Assembly: GCA_031275255.1 (NCBI GenBank) | Contig: JAISPA010000274.1 | Span: forward strand, 1-5,801 | Length of the DNA stretch: 5,801 nucleotides | Source of the DNA: Acidaminococcales bacterium | GTDB taxonomy: Bacteria > Bacillota > Negativicutes > Acidaminococcales > JAISLQ01 | Direction: 5' to 3' | Part shown: piece by piece, positions 1 through 4,798 of the stretch | Layout of the letters: each line of letters starts with the position of its first letter | How positions within the stretch are numbered: the first letter of the stretch is position 1 | The notes under the pieces: generated by a model | Seen by the model: the letters and a program-made list of their open reading frames with translations, nothing else | What the model was told of the DNA's origin: nothing | The model's database searches: none | Translations under genes and position numbers: made by a program

Positions 1-223
1 TCTTTTTGAGCCATAGGGTTTCGCTCCCTTCATTGTTGTTCTTGTCAAACTCAATGATAACGCTTTTCCCTATGGTTTTCTATTTTCTTTTTCCGTTGCA
101 TTTCATTTTACAATGAACCCAAGTGATATTGTCACCACACCCTACAGGGCGGCTTAGTGTAAGCGGATAAAACTATTGCGGGCAATTTAACTTGCAATTT
201 TCAGATAACCACAATCCGGCAAA
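1..223. other. Left-edge intergenic DNA, no convincing gene
   Basis: AT-rich stretch with no ORF that I can defend. Visible structure: an 8-bp inverted repeat (11-18 CCATAGGG with 68-75 CCCTATGG) enclosing a shorter cattg/caatg pair (31-35 with 52-56) and followed on the plus strand by a T-rich run (76-91). It could be a weak terminator for a gene to the left. A palindrome GTGA-N5-TCAC lies at 124-136, and a 5-bp repeat (attgc/gcaat) at 175-186. On the minus strand, positions 83-1 read as about 27 plausible residues (including IIEFDKNNN) with no good start codon or ribosome binding site, so I do not call a gene. Confidence 0.5.
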
Positions 224-247
224 ATTCGCTTGACAGCGAATGTCAAG
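224..247. promoter_or_regulatory. Overlapping palindromes on the -35 box (candidate operator)
   Basis: Two perfect 7-bp inverted repeats share bases. ATTCGCT (224-230) pairs with AGCGAAT (235-241) across a 4-nt centre. CTTGACA (229-235) pairs with TGTCAAG (241-247) across a 5-nt centre. Both include or overlap the TTGACA -35 box, so a bound dimeric repressor would block RNA polymerase. The regulator is not identifiable from the sequence. The perfect arms are seen; the operator role is inferred. Confidence 0.45.
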
Positions 248-258
248 TATGTTAATCT
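230..258 (+). promoter_or_regulatory. Sigma-70/SigA promoter of the riboswitch 1 leader
   Basis: The -35 box TTGACA (230-235) is a perfect consensus. It is followed by an exactly 17-nt spacer and the -10 box TAATCT (253-258), five of six to TATAAT. Transcription would start near 265, about 43 nt before the first paired base of riboswitch 1. This is the best promoter in the window and points at the riboswitch, which fits a conventional regulated leader. Confidence 0.8.
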
Positions 259-307
259 CTGTTTAGCTGTCAGAGGTTACCAAAAGTTCTTTCATAAATT
301 CATAATA

Positions 308-554
308 CGGCAGATGCCCGCAAGGGCTTAATAAGGAAGTCCGGCGCAATGGCGGTTTTTCGCCATACGCGTCGGCGCGGTGCCGCCGCTGTAAGGGCGA
401 GTTTGTTTCTAAGGTAAGTCGCGAAGGGCGACTTCCTGACAACCACTAGGATGGGTAATACTCCTTGGGAATGGCAAGATTCCTTTGGGAGGATAAGACA
501 TCTTTGGGAAGGCGAAACACGCTATGACCCCCGAGCCAGAAGAATTGTCTGCCG
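308..554 (+). promoter_or_regulatory. Cobalamin riboswitch 1 (long form)
   Basis: Corrinoid-sensing RNA aptamer. P1 closes perfectly: CGGCAGA (308-314) with TCTGCCG (548-554). The B12-box core is at 376-395 (CGCGGTGCCGCCGCTGTAAG), which differs from the usual CGCGGTCCCGCCACTG at only two bases. The peripheral motifs also appear in order: CCACTAGG (443-450), GGGAAGGCG (506-514), and the J6/3 strand GAGCCAGAAGA (533-543). A hairpin (349-354 with 361-366) enlarges the region before the core, and another (416-422 with 428-434) follows it. The stretch from GCCGCTG to GAGCCAG is about 141 nt, against about 61 nt in riboswitch 2. Ligand binding should favour the terminator at 626 and so switch off downstream transcription. 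No protein gene follows within 850 nt, which is odd. Confidence 0.9.
462..519 (+). repeat. Three imperfect tandem ~20-nt repeats inside riboswitch 1
   Basis: Units at 462-480, 481-500 and 501-519 each begin TC(C)TTTGGGAA/G and end in an A-rich tail (caagat, taagaca, gaaaca). The third contains the conserved GGGAAGGCG motif of cobalamin riboswitches, so the first two look like duplicated copies of that motif inserted ahead of it. The repeat pattern is seen directly. Its effect on folding is unknown. Confidence 0.6.
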
Positions 555-598
555 ATACCCATACTGTTTGACCCACGAGTAAACTGGGGAGGTTGGGA

Positions 599-620
599 GC
601 GGCCGGTTGTTCAGCGCCGC
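599..620 (+). promoter_or_regulatory. Expression-platform hairpin of riboswitch 1
   Basis: GCGGC (599-603) pairs with GCCGC (616-620) around a 12-nt loop containing GGTTGTT. It sits between the aptamer and the terminator, in the same relative place as the hairpin at 1403-1419 of riboswitch 2, whose loop region also reads GGTTGTTT. The loop segment ggttgt (605-610) is complementary to acaacc (439-444) inside the aptamer, so a long-range contact is possible. That contact is inferred only. Confidence 0.4.
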
Positions 621-625
621 CGTCA

Positions 626-657
626 GGCTTCTCCCAAGGGGGAAGCTGTTTTTGTTT
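626..657 (+). terminator. Intrinsic terminator of riboswitch 1
   Basis: The stem is 626-634 paired with 639-647, with a CAAG tetraloop and G·U wobbles at 632/641 and at the base pair (626/647). It is followed by G then TTTTTGTTT. Placed 71 nt after the aptamer, it is the expected cobalamin-induced off switch. Confidence 0.85.
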
Positions 658-770
658 CCTTTTCCTTACAACCCGACCTGCCTATAAAGCGCGGATGCTT
701 TGTCAAGGCCGGCGTCTGTCCGGCGCGGCAAGCGGCGGCGCATAATCATAAGCCGTATTTCATATATAAC

Positions 771-986
771 CGTTTCGAAGAAACATTATCTATATTGTGT
801 TACCTCATGACAAAACGCGCAAAATAAAAATCACCAGAAAATTCCTGGTGATTGGTGCGCAATGGTGAAACGGGAATTCCATTCGGGATAATTTTGTTTA
901 TATATTCATAATCGGTTTGCCCCGTGTTCAGCACGGTTTGACTATGTCGGCAAGTAACATAATATAGATAATGTTTCTCCGAATCG
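771..986. repeat. 216-bp element bounded by a 33-nt inverted repeat (MITE-like)
   Basis: Positions 771-803 match the reverse complement of 954-986 at 30 of 33 bases, including an uninterrupted run of 17 (780-796). The arms are AT-rich, unlike the GC-rich genes, and enclose about 150 bp holding a 9-bp hairpin and a 5-bp hairpin. Long terminal inverted repeats around a short non-coding core are typical of miniature transposable elements. I see no clear target-site duplication at the ends and no transposase, so the class is unproven. A long hairpin RNA is the other reading. Confidence 0.55.
821..853 (-). terminator. Leftward intrinsic terminator within the inverted-repeat element
   Basis: A perfect 9-bp stem, 829-837 with 845-853 around a 7-nt loop. 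Read on the minus strand it is followed by TTT-A-TTTT (828-821), a good termination tail. On the plus strand no T-run follows. It implies transcription from the right, but no minus-strand gene ends here. It may end a small antisense RNA or be part of the mobile element. Confidence 0.5.
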
Positions 987-1089
987 TTTGGTTCATGAGC
1001 GAAAATTGCGCCGGACACGGCGCAAAACGCAGGCAAACCTGCAGGTTCGGTGAATTGCAGCAAAGCACGGAGCGGTTTCCGCCGCGAAC

Positions 1090-1188
1090 TGGTACCCCGT
1101 AACACCTAAAAGTTTACCAAACGCCGGTCTTTTTCCCGCCGTTCGCTGACAACCCTTAGGTGTTACAAGGTACCAGGCGGCGAACGGC
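1090..1188. repeat. Two interleaved inverted repeats upstream of riboswitch 2
   Basis: Repeat A: 1090-1109 (TGGTACCCCGTAACACCTAA) matches the reverse complement of 1156-1175 at 18 of 20 bases. Repeat B: 1138-1146 (GCCGTTCGC) is the exact reverse complement of 1180-1188. The order A-left, B-left, A-right, B-right means both cannot form as nested hairpins. As RNA they would form a pseudoknot or two exclusive folds. As DNA they could be binding sites or ends of an insertion. Confidence 0.6.
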
Positions 1189-1201
1189 TATGAATACAGA
1201 T

Positions 1202-1207
1202 TATAAA
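1202..1207 (+). promoter_or_regulatory. Possible -10 box ahead of riboswitch 2
   Basis: TATAAA lies 12 nt before the P1 stem of riboswitch 2, a distance that would start transcription near 1214, at the aptamer edge. No acceptable -35 box is visible 16-18 nt upstream. The overlapping ATTATA (1200-1205) reads TATAAT on the minus strand, so a leftward promoter is equally possible. Weak call. Confidence 0.25.
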
Positions 1208-1218
1208 TACCATACCCG

Positions 1219-1360
1219 ACAGAAGCCCGTCAGGGCTTGAGATGCAAGCCGGTCAAAATCCGGCGCGGTCCCGCCACTGTAGCAGACGGCGGCCTGAACT
1301 TCCGGGGATAATCCCCGAAGGCGTAAGGCGCGTCGATCTGGAGCCAGGAGTCTCGTCTGT
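1219..1360 (+). promoter_or_regulatory. Cobalamin riboswitch 2 (compact form)
   Basis: P1: ACAGA (1219-1223) with TCTGT (1356-1360). Next comes an AAGCCC/GGGCTT hairpin (1223-1238), then the GCCGG/CCGGC pair (1248-1252 with 1260-1264). The core CGCGGTCCCGCCACTGTA (1264-1281) is an exact match to the usual B12 box. A 6-bp hairpin (1303-1308 with 1312-1317) leads into GAAGGCG, and the J6/3 strand GAGCCAGGAGTC is at 1341-1352. It lies 165 nt before the receptor start codon and controls it through the terminator at 1422. Its peripheral region is far shorter than that of riboswitch 1, so the two may differ in affinity or in the corrinoid preferred. Confidence 0.95.
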
Positions 1361-1376
1361 AGAAAATTTCATCATA

Positions 1377-1419
1377 CCCTACGAGCGATAGGGCAGGATT
1401 TAGGCGGTTGTTTGCCGCC
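1377..1419 (+). promoter_or_regulatory. Expression-platform hairpins of riboswitch 2
   Basis: Two hairpins bridge aptamer and terminator: CCCTA (1377-1381) with TAGGG (1389-1393), and GGCGG (1403-1407) with CCGCC (1415-1419) around a TTGTTTG loop. In studied cobalamin riboswitches a downstream hairpin loop kisses the L5 loop of the aptamer. The second hairpin is in the right place for that role, but the pairing is inferred. Confidence 0.45.
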
Positions 1420-1421
1420 CG

Positions 1422-1458
1422 ACTTCCCTTTCGGCTTGGCCGGGAGGGAAGTTTTTTT
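1422..1458 (+). terminator. Intrinsic terminator controlling the receptor gene
   Basis: A 14-bp stem (1422-1435 with 1439-1452) with two G·U pairs and a 3-nt loop, followed by seven T (1452-1458). It is very strong and ends 66 nt before the receptor start codon. It must be disrupted or bypassed for the receptor to be made, the expected state when corrinoid is scarce. Confidence 0.9.
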
Positions 1459-1514
1459 CGCCGATACGCCGGTTTGCCCGGCAATTGGAATAGACAATAA
1501 CGTGAGAGGATGTT

Positions 1515-1519
1515 AGAGG
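1515..1519 (+). promoter_or_regulatory. Ribosome binding site fixing the receptor start
   Basis: AGAGG sits 5 nt before the ATG at 1525. An in-frame ATG at 1510 is preceded by GAGAGG with no spacing at all, too close to work, and would add five residues (MLEAE) before an otherwise normal signal peptide. The start at 1525 is therefore preferred. Confidence 0.7.
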
Positions 1520-1524
1520 CAGAA

Positions 1525-3354
1525 ATGAAAAAAAGCAAAAAGGCATTGGGCGCGGGGGTGTTTTTAAGCCTGTCGCTGCTCAACGGGAGCGTACTGGCCA
1601 AAGAGGGCGCGGCGGAAGACGTGTTTGAACTCGATCCGGTAATCGTTACCGCCACCCGCACGGAGCGAAAATCCTTGGACATCGCCGCCGAAACGGCGGT
1701 AATAACGGCGGACGACATTGAGAAAAAAGGGGCGGTAACCCTGGCGGACGCCCTCGAAGGCGCGCCCGGGGTCGCCATTGTGCGTTACGGGCGCACCGGC
1801 GCGGCCACTCCTTTTATTAACGGCTCAGAGATTGTGGTGGTAATGATCGACGGGGTAAGGATGAACCCGACGCAGGGACCCTCAGGCGGCAGCACCATAG
1901 ATCTCAGTCATTTTGCCGTCAGCCTGAACGCGATCGACCGCATCGAAGTGGTGCGCGGCGGCAACTCGGCCCTGTACGGTGCTGACGCGGTGGGCGGGGT
2001 AATCCATCTATTCACCAAAAAAGGGGCGCAAGAACCCTCCGGCAATTTGGGCGTGGCGCTTGGCGATGACCGGCAACGTCAGATCAGGCTCGGCACGTCC
2101 GGGAGCAGCGGCCAATGGGACTGGCGGCTGAACGGCGCTTATTATGACACCGACGGCTACCGTCCGAACAGCCAGGCCGACGACAAAAGCCTTTCCCTGC
2201 GCGTAGGAAGGCAAACCGGCGGCGGCGATCTTTTTTTCAATTATAACTATATACGCCACAAAGCCGGCGAACCCGGCACGATAAGCTCCCCGAGTTTGCG
2301 TGACCACAGCGAAGCGGAAAATCAAATTTTGTCCTTAGGCTATAACAAGTCCGACTTACGCCTGCAATATTATTATAAAAACAGAGATTACAAAGGTTTT
2401 TCCTATTCCGCCTTCGCGCACAAGGAAAAAACCCACGGCCTTTCCTATCAGGACAGCCGGAAAATCGGCAGCAATCTCCTGACCTGGGGAACCGATCTGT
2501 CGGTGGCGGAGATTGAAAGCACAGGCTACGCGGGCGACCATAAACGCTGGAAAAGAAGTTTCTTTCTGCAGGATCAGATCGGCGTCGGCAAATTTACCCT
2601 CACCCCCGGTTTATTATATGAAATGACCAACGATTTCGGCAACAAGGCTGTCCCCAAGGTGAGCGGCCTGTATAAAATAAACGACAAGACCAGTTTTTTC
2701 GCCAACTGGGGCAAGGTGTTCCGTGCTCCGGATTTCGACGACCTTTACTGGTATGAGAGTTGGGGGATCGGCATGGGAATGTTTGGCAATCCCGATTTGA
2801 GGCCGGAAACCGGCTGGACTTTTGAAACCGGCTTCAAAAAGGAGTTTGGCGATAAACATAACGTAAGCGTCAGCTTCTTCCGGCGGTTGTTGAAAGATCG
2901 GATTGTCTGGCAGGATGTTTCGGGAGGATATAGTACGATCTGGCGTCCGCAAAACATCAACAATTATCAGGCCAACGGCGCGGCGGTTACCTGGAACGGC
3001 CTGCTCGGCCGGCATTTCCGGGCGGACGCCAACTACACCTATGTAGATACCGACGCCAGTGAATATTACAGCGAGCGGAGAAATCAGTTTCATTTGGGTC
3101 TGCATTATACCAACCGGAAGTATTCGCAGTCCCTCATGCTTGATTCCCTGTCGGCCAACGACCAAAATCAGTATCCATCCCAAAATCTGCCTGGACACGC
3201 CGTGGTAAACACGACGGCGCGCTATCAGATCGCCGAGAACCAGAAAGTTTATTTAAACATTTACAATCTCTTTGACCACAAATACAGTTACCGGACAGGC
3301 TACCCCGCCAACGGCATCAGTTTCCTCGTCGGCTGGGACATCAAATTCCGCTGA
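1525..3354 (+). CDS. btuB: TonB-dependent outer-membrane receptor, BtuB-like corrinoid transporter
   Basis: A 609-residue outer-membrane active transporter, probably importing cobalamin or related corrinoids with energy from TonB-ExbBD. Residues 1-25 form a signal peptide (KKSKK, hydrophobic core, cleavage after VLA). A TonB box-like DPVIVTATR follows at 37-45. The plug domain (about 45-155) has the usual VTLADALEGAPGV, VVVMIDGVRMN, and IDRIEVVRGGNSALYGADAVGGVIH blocks, the last split here for length. The rest is a beta-barrel with alternating aromatic strands and the late family motif YNLFDHKY, ending GWDIKFR, so the final aromatic is one residue from the end. The length is typical of BtuB. 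The receptor fold is certain. The corrinoid substrate is inferred from the riboswitch just upstream. No periplasmic binding protein or ABC transporter genes lie beside it in this window. Confidence 0.9.
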   Translation: MKKSKKALGAGVFLSLSLLNGSVLAKEGAAEDVFELDPVIVTATRTERKSLDIAAETAVITADDIEKKGAVTLADALEGAPGVAIVRYGRTGAATPFINGSEIVVVMIDGVRMNPTQGPSGGSTIDLSHFAVSLNAIDRIEVVRGGNSALYGADAVGGVIHLFTKKGAQEPSGNLGVALGDDRQRQIRLGTSGSSGQWDWRLNGAYYDTDGYRPNSQADDKSLSLRVGRQTGGGDLFFNYNYIRHKAGEPGTISSPSLRDHSEAENQILSLGYNKSDLRLQYYYKNRDYKGFSYSAFAHKEKTHGLSYQDSRKIGSNLLTWGTDLSVAEIESTGYAGDHKRWKRSFFLQDQIGVGKFTLTPGLLYEMTNDFGNKAVPKVSGLYKINDKTSFFANWGKVFRAPDFDDLYWYESWGIGMGMFGNPDLRPETGWTFETGFKKEFGDKHNVSVSFFRRLLKDRIVWQDVSGGYSTIWRPQNINNYQANGAAVTWNGLLGRHFRADANYTYVDTDASEYYSERRNQFHLGLHYTNRKYSQSLMLDSLSANDQNQYPSQNLPGHAVVNTTARYQIAENQKVYLNIYNLFDHKYSYRTGYPANGISFLVGWDIKFR

Positions 3355-3371
3355 AAACGAAATCACCAAAC

Positions 3372-3402
3372 GCAAAACCACCCGCCAGGCGGGTGGTTTT
3401 GC
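3372..3402. terminator. Bidirectional terminator between convergent units
   Basis: A perfect 14-bp stem (3372-3385 with 3389-3402) and a 3-nt loop. The outer stem is AAAA on the left and TTTT on the right, so it presents a T-run to transcripts from both strands. It lies 17 nt past the receptor stop codon and 23 nt from the end of the exporter gene, so it can end both units. Confidence 0.85.
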
Positions 3403-3425
3403 CACCCTAATGGTCGGGCGCGCTT

Positions 3426-4796
3426 TCAGCGGCCCGACCGCCGGTTTAGACCGTCCGGCACGCCCCAGTCCTTTTTTCTGACGATGAAGACATAGAACAC
3501 CGCCCGGAGTGTCAGATCCATAAAGGCGCAATACCAGTAGCGCAGCACATTGAACTCGCCGATATACTGCAGAAAGAGGAACAGCGGTATGCGGAAAATC
3601 CAGGTGCTGATCAGGGTAACGTACATGCCCGATTTTGTATCGCCCGCGCCCCGCAGCGCCCCCGGCAGGCAGAGGCTGACGGCGAGGGCGACCTGTTGCA
3701 GGGCGGCCACCCTGACGCAGCCGACTCCCCATGCCGCCACCGCCGGATCGGCAATAAAAAAAAGCGTGAGTTCCCCGGCGAAAATATACATAAAAAAAGC
3801 TATCGCCCCTACCGTACAAGCACCGCTTAAGCAGGTAAGCCACGCGTACCGCCTGGCGCGGCGCGGCCTCTCCCCGCCTATGCTGTTGCCGACAAGGGTC
3901 ATGGCGGTAATGCCGAAAGCCATGCCGGGCAGAAATGCTATTGTCTCCACCTGCAAAGTAACGTTGTGGGCGGCAAACTGGACGGCGCCGGCCGTCGCCA
4001 TGATCAGCGAACAGCATATACGCCCGCCCTGCAGGGCTATCTGTTCCAGTGCGGCCGGCGCGCCTATTTTAACAATCGAGCGCAGCAAGGCCCGGTTCAA
4101 AGCGAAAATATGCCTGTACCCGACCGTCAAGGTATATTTTGAACCGACCGCCCACAATCCCAGGACAAAGGTCAAACCCTGCGCGGCCGCCAACCCGGAA
4201 AACGCTCCGTGTATTCCGACCCGCGCGATAAAAAGCATAAAATAAGCCAAAAATAAAGCCGCCGCCTGCCCAAGCACGGCAACGGCCATCGCCGCGCGCG
4301 TCTCTCCTATTGCCCGCAGCGCGGAAAGGCAAACGCCGGCGGCGGCTGTAAAAGGCAAAGAAAGCGCGGCAATGCCGATAAATTCAACCGTCAGGCTGAC
4401 CACCGGCGGGTCGGGAACGGTCAGGGCGATTATCCTTCCGATGCCCAAAACGCAAAAAACGGCGGCTGCCACGCCGAGACACACCGCCACGCCCACCGTC
4501 TGCCCGCAGATACGGCGGGCGTCTTCAATCCGCCCCGCCCCGTGGGCTTGCGCGATCAAAGCGCCCGCGCCCGTGCCGGCGGACGCCACAATCAGGCTGA
4601 CGGTCGTCTGTAAAAGCATGGCCAGGCCGGCGGCGGCTACTTCCACCGCACCGAAGCGCCCAATCATGGCGATTATGAACATGCCGCTTAAGGAAGTCGC
4701 CAGCGTTTCCGCGACCACCGGCAAGGTAAGACAGGCTATTTTCCCCAGCATGTATTTTTCTGCTTTTCCTGCCGGCAGTACGGCGACGCCTGTCAT
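3426..4796 (-). CDS. MATE-family efflux transporter
   Basis: A 456-residue inner-membrane protein of the MATE family, which exports drugs or metabolites in exchange for Na+ or H+. About twelve hydrophobic segments fall in two similar halves (roughly residues 17-180 and 235-400). Family marks include LPVVAETLATSLSGMF in the first segment, AQAHGAGRIEDARR in the first cytoplasmic loop, LVGNSIGGERPRRARR in the second half, and LRGAGDTKSGMY in the late loop. The ATG at 4796 lies two bases after the stop of the upstream enzyme gene with no obvious ribosome binding site, so translation probably depends on coupling to that gene. A second in-frame ATG at 4751 (MLGKIAC) is possible. The substrate cannot be told from sequence. 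Sharing an operon with a PLP enzyme suggests an amine or amino-acid-derived compound, which is only inference. Confidence 0.9.
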   Translation of the reverse strand: MTGVAVLPAGKAEKYMLGKIACLTLPVVAETLATSLSGMFIIAMIGRFGAVEVAAAGLAMLLQTTVSLIVASAGTGAGALIAQAHGAGRIEDARRICGQTVGVAVCLGVAAAVFCVLGIGRIIALTVPDPPVVSLTVEFIGIAALSLPFTAAAGVCLSALRAIGETRAAMAVAVLGQAAALFLAYFMLFIARVGIHGAFSGLAAAQGLTFVLGLWAVGSKYTLTVGYRHIFALNRALLRSIVKIGAPAALEQIALQGGRICCSLIMATAGAVQFAAHNVTLQVETIAFLPGMAFGITAMTLVGNSIGGERPRRARRYAWLTCLSGACTVGAIAFFMYIFAGELTLFFIADPAVAAWGVGCVRVAALQQVALAVSLCLPGALRGAGDTKSGMYVTLISTWIFRIPLFLFLQYIGEFNVLRYWYCAFMDLTLRAVFYVFIVRKKDWGVPDGLNRRSGR

Positions 4797-4798
4797 GA

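Larger units (their letters stand above)
658..1218. other. 561-bp gene-free, hairpin-rich spacer between two riboswitches
   Basis: No ORF here looks like a real protein. The longest, 101 codons on the minus strand (1105-800), would start with GTG inside an inverted repeat, has no ribosome binding site, and runs through a leftward terminator. The region is full of short perfect hairpins: 708-712 with 720-724, 922-926 with 932-936, 1006-1013 with 1018-1025 (8 bp, followed on the minus strand by TTTT), 1029-1033 with 1038-1042, and 1072-1075 with 1079-1082. Larger inverted repeats are listed separately. Such density suggests a repeat element or a structured RNA rather than plain spacer. Confidence 0.6.

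Noticed and set aside
1..83. Minus-strand gene start at the left edge
   Set aside because: The open frame reads plausibly, but it is too short, with no acceptable start codon, ribosome binding site or promoter in the right place.
695..745. 16-residue plus-strand ORF (ATG at 695) after the riboswitch 1 terminator
   Set aside because: No ribosome binding site is present and the product is Gly/Arg/Ala-rich. It is too short to separate from chance, so it is not evidence that riboswitch 1 controls a leader peptide.
800..1105. 101-codon minus-strand ORF in the spacer
   Set aside because: It starts with GTG inside an inverted repeat, has no ribosome binding site and runs through a leftward terminator and one arm of the 33-nt repeat. 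The protein has no recognisable domain. It may recur wherever the repeat element occurs, but I do not call it a gene.
1090..1175. Integron attC site or CRISPR repeat
   Set aside because: The arms do not contain the GTTRRRY/RYYYAAC core pair, and there is no series of regularly spaced copies, so neither reading holds.
1510..1524. Upstream ATG (1510) as receptor start
   Set aside because: Its purine-rich stretch abuts the ATG with no spacing, while the ATG at 1525 has a properly spaced AGAGG and gives a standard signal peptide.
1230..1778. 182-codon minus-strand ORF over riboswitch 2 and the receptor start
   Set aside because: It lies opposite a complete riboswitch, terminator and signal peptide. 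Its composition (Ser, Arg, Pro-rich) is that of an antisense shadow.
2008..3198. Several ORFs antisense to the receptor
   Set aside because: All lie opposite a well-supported receptor sequence and show no family motifs or ribosome binding sites.
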